This document shows, one piece after another, positions 33,549 through 40,999 of a DNA stretch of 44,628 nucleotides (positions are counted from its first letter, which is position 1; every line of letters begins with the position of its first letter). Where the stretch lies: assembly GCF_002217405.1 (NCBI RefSeq), contig NZ_MUHE01000023.1, forward strand, positions 1 to 44,628, read 5' to 3'. The notes below the pieces were generated by a model. That model was not told where the DNA came from, did not search any database, and was given only the letters and a program-made list of their open reading frames with translations. The stretch is from Flavobacterium psychrophilum DSM 3660 = ATCC 49418 (GTDB taxonomy: Bacteria; Bacteroidota; Bacteroidia; Flavobacteriales; Flavobacteriaceae). Both the position numbers and the translations under genes were made by a program.

Positions 33549-34877
33549 CTAAACACTTATAGCTAAAAACTCGACACGAACACTTCCGTCCTCATCTATT
33601 TTTGTTAGATTTATTTCTTGTAGTGTATTTACCAATTCCGGATTCCAAGGGGCTTTTACCTTAATGTAATTTTCTGTAAATCCGTGAATGTAGCCTTCTT
33701 TATTTTCACTTTCAAAAAGAACAGTTCTGTTAGTCCCTAATTGGCTTTCGTAAAAAGCACGACGTTTCTTAACTGAAAGTCCTCGCAACATTTTACTTCT
33801 TTTGTTTCTAACATTCATTGGCACAACGCCATCCATAGTAGCTGCTTCGGTATTATCCCTTTCTGAATAGGTAAAAACGTGCAAATAAGAAATATCCATT
33901 TCGTTTAAGAAATTGTAGCTTTCTAGAAAATGCGCCTCGGTTTCGCCTGGAAACCCAACAATAATATCTACACCAATACAAGCGTGTGGCATGACTTGGC
34001 GAATATTAGCAACCCTATCTGTATATACTTCTCGCTGGTAACGGCGTTTCATTTTTCCTAGAATTTCGTTACTTCCTGATTGCAACGGAATATGAAAATG
34101 TGGTACAAATGTTCTGCTTTTAGAAACAAAATCGATAGTTTCGTTTTTTAGCAAATTGGGTTCTATTGATGAAATTCTTAATCTTTCGATTCCTTTTACC
34201 TTATCTAATGCTTGTACCAGATCTAGAAAAGTGTGTTCGTGTTTTTTGTTACCAAACTCGCCTTTTCCGTAATCGCCAATATTTACGCCTGTTAGCACAA
34301 TTTCTTTAATGCCTTGCTTAGAAATATCGGAAGCATTTTTTAGAACATTTTCTAAAGCATCACTGCGTGAAATTCCTCTAGCCAAAGGAATTGTACAATA
34401 GGTACATTTGTAATCGCAACCGTCTTGTACTTTTAGGAAAGCACGAGTTCTGTCGCCAATCGAGTAACTTCCTACGTAGAAATCAGCTTCTTCAATCTCG
34501 CAAGAATGCACTTCGCTCCTATCGTTTTTAGATAAATCGTTTATATAATCGGTGATTTTAAATTTTTCGGTAGCACCTAGAACTAAATCTACACCATCAA
34601 CAGCGGCGAGTTCTTCTGGTTTCAACTGAGCATAACAACCCACGGCAGCAACAAATGCTTTGTCGTTGAGCTTCATTGCTTTTTTTACAATTTGTTTAAA
34701 TTGTTTGTCGGCATTTTCTGTTACCGAGCAGGTATTAATGACATACATATCGGCAATTTCTTCAAAATCGACACGATCGAAACCTTCGTCTTGAAAATTT
34801 CTTGCAATGGTTGATGTTTCTGAGAAATTTAATTTACAACCTAAAGTGTAAAAGGCTACTTTTTTTCTGTTTTCCAT
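33549..34877 (-). CDS. mtaB: tRNA t6A37 methylthiotransferase MtaB
   Basis: MtaB is a radical-SAM enzyme that converts t6A to ms2t6A at position 37 of tRNAs reading ANN codons. The N-terminal domain has KVAFYTLGCKLNFSETST with the first cluster Cys, VINTCSVTENADKQ and VGCYAQ. The radical-SAM domain has DGCDYKCTYCTIPLARG (CxxxCxxC), then EIVLTGVNIGDYGKG and RISSIEPNLL. A C-terminal TRAM-like region follows. I take the ATG at 34877 (MENRKKVAFY), the usual family start, over the in-frame ATG at 34889. CKLN after the first Cys separates MtaB from MiaB and RimO. It is a single gene with a promoter and a nearby palindrome. Confidence 0.94.
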   Translation of the reverse strand: MENRKKVAFYTLGCKLNFSETSTIARNFQDEGFDRVDFEEIADMYVINTCSVTENADKQFKQIVKKAMKLNDKAFVAAVGCYAQLKPEELAAVDGVDLVLGATEKFKITDYINDLSKNDRSEVHSCEIEEADFYVGSYSIGDRTRAFLKVQDGCDYKCTYCTIPLARGISRSDALENVLKNASDISKQGIKEIVLTGVNIGDYGKGEFGNKKHEHTFLDLVQALDKVKGIERLRISSIEPNLLKNETIDFVSKSRTFVPHFHIPLQSGSNEILGKMKRRYQREVYTDRVANIRQVMPHACIGVDIIVGFPGETEAHFLESYNFLNEMDISYLHVFTYSERDNTEAATMDGVVPMNVRNKRSKMLRGLSVKKRRAFYESQLGTNRTVLFESENKEGYIHGFTENYIKVKAPWNPELVNTLQEINLTKIDEDGSVRVEFLAISV

Positions 34878-34921
34878 AAGATAGCTCAATGAATGAAATC
34901 GTTGTCAAAAAATTGAGAATG

Positions 34922-34929
34922 CAAATTTA
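34922..34929 (-). promoter_or_regulatory. -7 box of mtaB
   Basis: TAAATTTG on the minus strand, an exact TAnnTTTG match, about 45 nt upstream of the start codon. Confidence 0.5.
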
Positions 34930-34930
34930 A

Positions 34931-34945
34931 TCACAAATTTTGTGA
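34931..34945. promoter_or_regulatory. Candidate operator: 15-bp palindrome at the mtaB promoter
   Basis: TCACAAATTTTGTGA is a perfect palindrome apart from the central base. It lies one base upstream of the -7 box on the minus strand, inside the -7/-33 spacer where a bound regulator would block polymerase. There is no T run, so it is not a terminator. Confidence 0.4.
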
Positions 34946-35029
34946 TAATAAAAATATTAGAAAAAATAAACCGCAGAGGCGAAGATTTAATATCAATCTG
35001 CCAATTTTCGGTAAAATAATATTTTTAAG

Positions 35030-36205
35030 TTATTCTTTTCGCCATTTTTTTGTTTGCTCAAAAACGCACTCTAAAATCCTTGCGTCTTCTTCTGTAAAAT
35101 CTACATGACGGCGTGACATGACTACTTTAGCTACTTCGAAAGCTTTTTTAGTAATATAAGTGGCAAACCCTGAAGCGCCTCCCCAAGAAAAACTGGGTAC
35201 AAAATTGCGAGGAAATCCTGAACCAAAAATATTTGCAGAAACTCCAACTACCGTTCCTGTATTAAACATCGTGTTTATACCACATTTGCTGTGATCACCC
35301 ATCATCAGCCCGCAAAACTGCAATCCCGTCTTTGCAAAACCTTCGGTTTCGTAACTCCACAATTTTACTTCTTCGTAGTTGTTTTTTAGGTTAGAATTAT
35401 TACTGTCTGCACCAATGTTACACCATTCTCCAAGCACTGAGTTTCCTAAAAACCCGTCGTGTCCTTTGTTAGAATAACCAAACAATACCGAATTATTTAC
35501 TTCGCCACCAATACGACAATGTGGTCCAACGGTGGTTGCACCGTACACTTTTGTAGCTAATTTTACTTGTGCTTCTTCACACAAAGCAAATGGTCCACGA
35601 ATTACGGAACCCTCCATGATTTCGGCATTTTTTCCTATATAAATTGGTCCTGTTGATGCGTTTAGAGTTACAAATTCTAGTTTTGCGCCTTCTTCTATAA
35701 ATATGTTTTCGGGCGAAATTACATTGACACTTTTAGGAATTCGTTGTGAGATTCTTCCTTGGGTAATTAATTCGAAATCTTCACGAATAGCGAGATCGTT
35801 TTTCTGAAAAATATCCCAAGTATGCTCTATTGTAAGACAATCATCGTGGTATTCTATGATTTGATAAGTATCAAAATCAATCTCTTCTTGACTATCTTCT
35901 GTAAAAAAAGCGATAACTTCTTCTCCTCTAAAAATGGCTTGATTGGCCTCTAGATTAGAAACCATTTCAGATAAGATTTCGTTTGGTAAAAAAGAAGCAT
36001 TTATCATTACGTTTTCTTCTAATTCTACCATTGGAAATTTTTCCGACAAATATTCTTCGGTTAAAGTTGTTGTGGTAGATCCTAAATATTTTTCCCATTT
36101 TTCTCGAATGGTCAAAATTCCGACACGAATATCGGCAACTGGTCGTGTAAAAGTAAATGGTAATAAAGCATTGCGAACGGTTCCGTCAAAAAGTATGTAG
36201 TTCAT
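35030..36205 (-). CDS. GlmU-family putative sugar nucleotidyltransferase
   Basis: This 391-residue cytoplasmic protein begins with NYILFDGTVRNALLPFTFTRPVADIRVGILTI, typical of Bacteroidota proteins that join a divergent nucleotidyltransferase-like N-terminal domain to a left-handed beta-helix. The helix region (about 180-340) shows hexapeptide repeats such as IYIGKNAEIMEGSVIRGPFALCE and VYGATTVGPHCRIGGEVNNSVLFG. The canonical GlmU loop GxGTRM is absent. It is probably involved in making an activated sugar, but substrate and reaction are unknown. The start codon sits at the edge of a run of ATTTCAG heptamers, an odd leader. Confidence 0.82.
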   Translation of the reverse strand: MNYILFDGTVRNALLPFTFTRPVADIRVGILTIREKWEKYLGSTTTTLTEEYLSEKFPMVELEENVMINASFLPNEILSEMVSNLEANQAIFRGEEVIAFFTEDSQEEIDFDTYQIIEYHDDCLTIEHTWDIFQKNDLAIREDFELITQGRISQRIPKSVNVISPENIFIEEGAKLEFVTLNASTGPIYIGKNAEIMEGSVIRGPFALCEEAQVKLATKVYGATTVGPHCRIGGEVNNSVLFGYSNKGHDGFLGNSVLGEWCNIGADSNNSNLKNNYEEVKLWSYETEGFAKTGLQFCGLMMGDHSKCGINTMFNTGTVVGVSANIFGSGFPRNFVPSFSWGGASGFATYITKKAFEVAKVVMSRRHVDFTEEDARILECVFEQTKKWRKE

Positions 36206-36230
36206 TTCAGATTTCAGATTTCAGATTTCA
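36204..36230. repeat. Heptanucleotide tandem repeat at the GlmU-family start codon
   Basis: 3.9 head-to-tail copies of ATTTCAG. On the coding strand the last copy, CTGAAAT, merges with the start codon. Confidence 0.75.
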
Positions 36231-36301
36231 AGCCAAAATAAAACTTAAAACCATTTATTATATTTTGTCAAAGTTACAAAGATTTGAATAGGAATGAAAA
36301 T

Positions 36302-36333
36302 AAAAAAACCTTCCGAAGTGGAAGGTTTTTTTT
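36302..36333 (-). terminator. Terminator of rpmE2
   Basis: Stem AACCTTCC/GGAAGGTT (36307-36314 with 36320-36327) with a 5-nt loop and A and T runs on both sides; about 20 nt past the rpmE2 stop. Confidence 0.8.
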
Positions 36334-36353
36334 GTATAATAATAAACAAGCTA

Positions 36354-36605
36354 TTATTTAGCGTGTTTAGCGTATTTAGTTTTAAATTTGTCGATACGTC
36401 CTGCAGTATCAATAAGTTTAGATTTACCTGTATAAAAAGGGTGAGAAGTTCTAGAAATCTCCATTTTAAATACTGGATATTCAACACCTTCGTGTGTAAT
36501 TGTTTCTTTAGTTTCTACTGTAGATTTTGAGATAAAAACGTCTTCGTTAGACATGTCTTTAAATGCAACTAATCTGTAATTTTCTGGGTGAACTCCTTTT
36601 TTCAT
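36354..36605 (-). CDS. rpmE2: 50S ribosomal protein L31, type B
   Basis: L31 forms a bridge between the two ribosomal subunits. The 83-residue protein starts MKKGVHPENYRLVAFKDMSN and contains FKMEISRTSHPFYTGKSKLIDTAGRIDKFKTKYAKH. It has no zinc-binding cysteines, so it is the C-minus, type B form. In other bacteria that form is made under zinc limitation next to a zinc-binding paralogue; in Bacteroidota it is usually the only L31. It is monocistronic, with a well-formed promoter, a leader of about 95 nt and its own terminator. Confidence 0.97.
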   Translation of the reverse strand: MKKGVHPENYRLVAFKDMSNEDVFISKSTVETKETITHEGVEYPVFKMEISRTSHPFYTGKSKLIDTAGRIDKFKTKYAKHAK

Positions 36606-36707
36606 GGTACTCTTTTTATTGATGGCTGTGTGTTATTTTGCTGCTTTTACAAAAAAGGTATAAATACAACACAACTTTTTGTTGATATTTTTTTTTATTT
36701 CAGGTTG

Positions 36708-36738
36708 CAAATGTACAACTAATTTTTAAAAAATCAAA
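36708..36738 (-). promoter_or_regulatory. Promoter of rpmE2
   Basis: On the minus strand TTTG (36735-36738), a 19-nt spacer and TACATTTG (36708-36715): a textbook Bacteroidota promoter. It implies a leader of nearly 100 nt. Confidence 0.8.
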
Positions 36739-36883
36739 CAATCATATACCTTTTTTTTTAAAAGTCACAAAATAGAATATCCTAAAGTCCTGACTATACT
36801 TGGTTTTTACTCCCAATAATCATATTATCTTGTGAGTTTGCCTCTTTATGGCTTTTGATCTTATGACTTTATAACTTTCAAGA

Positions 36884-36912
36884 TTGAATGTATTGTATAA
36901 TTCTTATATTTG
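36884..36912 (+). promoter_or_regulatory. Promoter of the DUF4199 / glycosyltransferase genes
   Basis: TTG at 36884-36886, an 18-nt spacer and TATATTTG at 36905-36912, 25 nt before the start codon. Confidence 0.7.
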
Positions 36913-36937
36913 TACATTAATTTAAACTCAAACTACT

Positions 36938-37468
36938 ATGAATGAAATAGTCAAAAAGAACGGAATAAATTACGGAATAATAACTGGTGTACTTTCTGTA
37001 CTTACTACAACATTAATATATGTTATTGATTTAAAATTATTTACTTCAACATGGCTCGGTTTTTTAAGCATTGCTATTTATATCATTATTGGTGTTGTTT
37101 TGCTTTCTAAAACTAGAAAAGATTTTAAAGGAAGCTTGGCTTTTAAAGATGCTTTTACTACGTATTTTGTTTCGGCAGTAATTGGAATTCTTATTTCGGT
37201 TGTTTTTAATATTATTTTATTTAATTATATTGATCCTTCTGCAAAGGCTACCATTAAGGAGCTAACAATGAAATATACTGTAGAAATGCTCCAGAAATTT
37301 GATACGCCAGCAAAAGTCATCAATGAAACTATTAAATCATTAGAAGAAAACGACCAATTTGCTCCATTAAAATTATTACAAGGATCTGTATTTAGTATTA
37401 TTTTTAGTGCTTTATTCGGTCTTGTTCTTGCTGCTTTTTTCAAAACTAAATCATCATTCCCAAAATAG
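36938..37468 (+). CDS. DUF4199 family membrane protein
   Basis: The 176-residue protein has four hydrophobic segments: YGIITGVLSVLTTTLIYVIDL, WLGFLSIAIYIIIGVVLLS, TYFVSAVIGILISVVFNIILF, and VFSIIFSALFGLVLAAFF at the end. The linking motif SKTRKDFKGSLAFKDAFTTYF between helices 2 and 3 is typical of DUF4199, common in Bacteroidota and of unknown role. The stop codon overlaps the GTG start of the glycosyltransferase gene (TAGTG), a pairing frequently seen, so it may assist that enzyme in the membrane. Confidence 0.88.
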   Translation: MNEIVKKNGINYGIITGVLSVLTTTLIYVIDLKLFTSTWLGFLSIAIYIIIGVVLLSKTRKDFKGSLAFKDAFTTYFVSAVIGILISVVFNIILFNYIDPSAKATIKELTMKYTVEMLQKFDTPAKVINETIKSLEENDQFAPLKLLQGSVFSIIFSALFGLVLAAFFKTKSSFPK

Positions 37469-38427
37469 TGAATATATCTATCATAATCCCTTTACTAAAC
37501 GAGCAAGAATCGTTGCCAGAATTAACTTCATGGATTGAAAAAGTCATGCTTGAAAATAATTTCGCATACGAAGTTATTTTTATAGATGATGGTAGTACTG
37601 ATGCTTCTTGGGAAACTATAAGCCAATTATCTAGCAAAAATTCGAATATAAAAGGTATCCGTTTTTTTAGAAATTACGGAAAATCTCAGGCTTTGCATGC
37701 TGGTTTTGCAAAAGCTCAGGGCGATGTTATTATCACTATGGATGCCGATTTGCAAGACAGTCCTGACGAAATTCCTGGATTGTACAATATGATTGTTAGC
37801 GACAATTACGACTTGGTTTCTGGTTGGAAAAAGAAGCGTTACGATAATGCGGTTACTAAAAATTTACCGTCAAAATTGTTTAATGCTGCGGCTAGAAAAA
37901 CTTCGGGCGTGCGTCTTAATGATTTTAATTGCGGCTTGAAAGCTTACAAGAATGTTGTTATAAAGAACATAGAAGTTTCGGGCGAAATGCACCGTTACAT
38001 TCCTGTTTTGGCAAAAAATGCTGGTTTTAGTAAAATTGGCGAAAAAATCGTAATTCACCAAGCTAGAAAATATGGGGAATCTAAATTTGGTATGAGTCGT
38101 TTTGTAAATGGTTTTCTGGATTTAATTACCATTTGGTTTTTGTCTAAATTTGGCAAAAGACCAATGCATCTTTTTGGTGCTTTGGGCACAATTATGTTTC
38201 TAATTGGTTTTTTGAGCGCAGGTTATATTGGAATTTCTAAACTAATCAAGTTGTTTTATTTACATGAAGATACTATTTTAGTAACCAATAATCCTTGGTT
38301 TTATATTGCCCTAACTACGATGATTATTGGAACGCAATTTTTTCTTGCAGGTTTTCTGGGGGAAATTATTTTGAGAACTAAGAATAATGAAGAAAGATAT
38401 AAGGTTTCGAAAGAGATAAATTTGTAA
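37468..38427 (+). CDS. Family 2 glycosyltransferase, DPM1/GtrB-like
   Basis: The 319-residue protein starts at a GTG overlapping the previous stop. The GT-A catalytic domain has ISIIIPLLNEQESLPEL, VIFIDDGSTDASWETI, GIRFFRNYGKSQALHAGF and the DxD-like MDADLQDSPDEIPGL, then LNDFNCGLKAYK and HQARKYGESKFG. Two C-terminal membrane helices follow (LFGALGTIMFLIGFLSAGYIG and FYIALTTMIIGTQFFLAGFLGEIIL). This matches the polyprenyl-phosphate glycosyltransferases that load a sugar onto undecaprenyl phosphate for transfer outside the membrane. The sugar is not predictable. Confidence 0.92.
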   Translation: MNISIIIPLLNEQESLPELTSWIEKVMLENNFAYEVIFIDDGSTDASWETISQLSSKNSNIKGIRFFRNYGKSQALHAGFAKAQGDVIITMDADLQDSPDEIPGLYNMIVSDNYDLVSGWKKKRYDNAVTKNLPSKLFNAAARKTSGVRLNDFNCGLKAYKNVVIKNIEVSGEMHRYIPVLAKNAGFSKIGEKIVIHQARKYGESKFGMSRFVNGFLDLITIWFLSKFGKRPMHLFGALGTIMFLIGFLSAGYIGISKLIKLFYLHEDTILVTNNPWFYIALTTMIIGTQFFLAGFLGEIILRTKNNEERYKVSKEINL

Positions 38428-38524
38428 ATATCGAATAACTTTAAACTTATATTTTCATCATAAATCAATACAAGATCAGAGTGATTATAACATAGTAATT
38501 AATTTAACTAATAAAGGATAACAT

Positions 38525-39001
38525 ATGGCGGTTTGTATAGAGTGTAATAAAGCTGGCGCAAATGTATGGAGGACTGTAATGACCGGTTACGCATCGAAAG
38601 GTTCTACTAAATATTACGGAAAAAGATTAGTTTGTGAAACTTGCGCTTGGGAAATAGATAAAAGAGAGCATGATAAAAACAGACGTAATAATATCATAAT
38701 ATTGGTTATATTAGTGATAATAGCAATACGATTATTCCCCTTAGTTACAAATTTAATAAGTACAAAATTAAGAAAGGATGACTTTCAAGATGATAAAATA
38801 AACACGGCACACACTACGAATGGATTGAACATGAGAGCACATCCTACTAAATATTCAACTTTATTAATTTCAATTCCAAAAAACACAGAGATTGACTTAC
38901 TAAAAAGTAGGGGCGATAATTTTGAGAATAAGAATTGGGCAAGAATTGAATATAAAAATAGAGAAGGCTACGTTTTAAAAAAATATTTGGAAGAGAATTA
39001 A
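38525..39001 (+). CDS. Zinc-ribbon, membrane-anchored SH3-like protein
   Basis: This 158-residue protein has three parts. The N-terminal 45 residues carry CIEC and CETC pairs (CIECNKAGANVW ... LVCETCAWEID), a likely zinc ribbon. One membrane helix follows (NNIIILVILVIIAIRLFPLV, about 57-76). The C-terminal 60 residues resemble a bacterial SH3 domain: GLNMRAHPTKYSTLLISIPKNTEIDLL, then WARIEYKNREGYVLKKYLEE. The ribbon would be cytoplasmic and the SH3 part extracytoplasmic, where such domains bind peptidoglycan or peptides. I do not recognise the whole combination as a named family. It is probably a single gene. Confidence 0.75.
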   Translation: MAVCIECNKAGANVWRTVMTGYASKGSTKYYGKRLVCETCAWEIDKREHDKNRRNNIIILVILVIIAIRLFPLVTNLISTKLRKDDFQDDKINTAHTTNGLNMRAHPTKYSTLLISIPKNTEIDLLKSRGDNFENKNWARIEYKNREGYVLKKYLEEN

Positions 39002-39111
39002 TAAAATTTGAAATGATTTGAAGTCAATTCAAAACATTATTTTTTAGCTTATAAGAACATTCTTGAAAATAAATTCAAGAATAAAAAAACTTAGGTTTAA
39101 TTATACGACTA

Positions 39112-39259
39112 TTAGCCCCGATTGCAGTGGAAAGCTTTTTGAAATCTCGTTACATTTTTTCTTGCTAAAAAAGAGCGACGGTAGGAGCTCCTTTTTTTGC
39201 TTAGAAAAAAGTAACCGAGAGGAAAAAACTTGTAACGAAAAGCGGGAAATAGCTCCTAA
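39112..39259 (-). repeat. Interspersed repeat of the GGAGC...GGGCTAA family (copy 4, inverted)
   Basis: Read on the minus strand it begins TTAGGAGCTATTTCCCGCTT and ends CCACTGCAATCGGGGCTAA, the same ends as copy 2. The interior holds TTACAAG as in copy 3 and a central GGAGCTCC palindrome. It ends 12 nt before the phosphohexomutase start codon, so it forms that gene's leader, in the opposite orientation to copy 2. Confidence 0.65.
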
Positions 39260-39271
39260 AAAAAATAAAAA

Positions 39272-40999
39272 ATGAATATACCACAAAATATATTAGATGC
39301 CGTAAATGTTTGGCTTACGCCAACGTTTGATAGTAAAACGCAAGACGAAATTAAGGAAATAATGACCTCATCGCCTAAAGAACTTGAAGATTGTTTTTAT
39401 AAAAATCTCGAATTTGGTACTGGCGGAATGCGTGGCATTATGGGGGTTGGCTCCAATAGAATTAACAAATATACGCTAGGCAAAAATACGCAAGGTTTGT
39501 CTGATTATTTGCACAAATCGTTCCCAAACCAGGAAATAAAAGTGGCCATTGCTTACGATTGTCGTCATAATAGTGATTCGTTGGCAAAAGTGGTTGCTGA
39601 TGTTTTTTCGGCAAATGGGATTAAGGTTTTCTTGTTTTCGGATATGCGACCTACGCCCGAATTGTCTTTTGCGGTAAAATATTTGGGGTGCCAAGCCGGA
39701 ATTGTACTCACCGCTTCTCATAATCCGCCAGAATATAATGGTTATAAAGTGTATTGGGAGGACGGAGGACAACTGGTTCCGCCACAGGATAAGGAAATTA
39801 TTCAGGTGATTGATGCGCTAAATTATGATCAAATAAAGTTTGATGCCAACGAAAACTTAATCGAATATATTGATGTAAAAGTGGATGATGCTTTTATAAA
39901 TTCGACTATTGAAAATGCAAGTTTTAAAACATTGGCAAGAGCCAAAGAAAAATTAAAAATTGTTTTTACCTCTTTGCACGGAACTTCGATAAAACTAATT
40001 CCTGATGTTTTAGAAAAAGCTGGATACAAAAATGTAGAAATTGTTGCTGAACAAGCGATTCCAGACGGGAATTTCCCAACGGTAAAATCGCCTAATCCTG
40101 AAGAACCTGAAGCTTTGACAATGGCAATGGCTCTGGCTGATAAAACCAATGCCGATATTGTGATAGGCACAGATCCTGATTCCGATCGTGTAGGGGTTGC
40201 GGTTAGAAATACCCAAGGTAAAATGGTTTTGCTAAACGGCAACCAAAGTATGGTCGTGATGACAAACTTCCTGCTAGAGCAATGGAAAAAACAAGGCAAA
40301 ATTACTGGAAATGAATTTATAGGATCTACGATAGTTTCTACCCCTATGATGCTCGAATTAGCATCGGCTTACGGGATTGAATGTAAAGTGGGATTGACTG
40401 GTTTTAAATGGATTGCCAAGTTTATTAAAGATTTTCCGAATCAGAAATTTATTGGTGGTGGCGAGGAAAGTTTCGGCTTTATGGTGGGCGATGCGGTTCG
40501 TGACAAAGATGCTGTGGCTGCCACACTTTTGGTTTGCGAAATGGCGGCTCAAGCCAAAGAAAACGGTAGTTCGCTATATGAAGAATTACTAAAATTATAT
40601 GTAGATTTTGGTTTTTATAAAGAACATTTAATTTCTATTACCAAAAAAGGAATTGAAGGTGCCAACGAAATTAAACAAATGATGGTAAATTTGCGTGAAA
40701 ATCCTTTGAAAGAAATAAACGGCGAACGTGTCGTATTTATCGAAGATTACCAGAATTTGACCGCCAAAAATATATTTACCAATGAGATAGAAACGCTAAA
40801 CATTCCGAAATCAAATGTATTAATTTACTATCTTGAAGACGGAAGTAAAATTTGTGCCCGCCCAAGTGGTACCGAGCCTAAAATTAAATTTTATTTTAGC
40901 GTAAATTGCACCGTAGAAAATATTTCGGAAGTTACCGAAGCTGAAAATTATTTAGATAACAAAATAAAAAACATCATTGTTTCAATGAACTTAAACTAA
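39272..40999 (+). CDS. Phospho-sugar mutase (phosphoglucomutase/phosphomannomutase family)
   Basis: The enzyme moves a phosphate between C1 and C6 of hexose phosphates through a phosphoserine. The 575-residue protein has the four family motifs in order: GTGGMRGIMGVG and the active serine loop TASHNPPEYNGYKVYW (about 145-160), metal loop IGTDPDSDRVGVAV, sugar-binding GGGEESFGFMVGDAVRDKD, and phosphate-binding ARPSGTEPKIKFYF near the C-terminus. Length fits the long alpha-PGM group (PgcA-like) rather than the short 450-residue bacterial PMM. Substrate preference (glucose or mannose) cannot be told. The stop overlaps the start of the exporter gene (TAATG). Confidence 0.94.
   Translation: MNIPQNILDAVNVWLTPTFDSKTQDEIKEIMTSSPKELEDCFYKNLEFGTGGMRGIMGVGSNRINKYTLGKNTQGLSDYLHKSFPNQEIKVAIAYDCRHNSDSLAKVVADVFSANGIKVFLFSDMRPTPELSFAVKYLGCQAGIVLTASHNPPEYNGYKVYWEDGGQLVPPQDKEIIQVIDALNYDQIKFDANENLIEYIDVKVDDAFINSTIENASFKTLARAKEKLKIVFTSLHGTSIKLIPDVLEKAGYKNVEIVAEQAIPDGNFPTVKSPNPEEPEALTMAMALADKTNADIVIGTDPDSDRVGVAVRNTQGKMVLLNGNQSMVVMTNFLLEQWKKQGKITGNEFIGSTIVSTPMMLELASAYGIECKVGLTGFKWIAKFIKDFPNQKFIGGGEESFGFMVGDAVRDKDAVAATLLVCEMAAQAKENGSSLYEELLKLYVDFGFYKEHLISITKKGIEGANEIKQMMVNLRENPLKEINGERVVFIEDYQNLTAKNIFTNEIETLNIPKSNVLIYYLEDGSKICARPSGTEPKIKFYFSVNCTVENISEVTEAENYLDNKIKNIIVSMNLN

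Noticed and set aside
36204..36230. Repeat run as a possible CRISPR array
   Set aside because: Units are 7 bp and contiguous with no spacers; it is a simple tandem repeat. No CRISPR-like array or cas gene occurs in the window.
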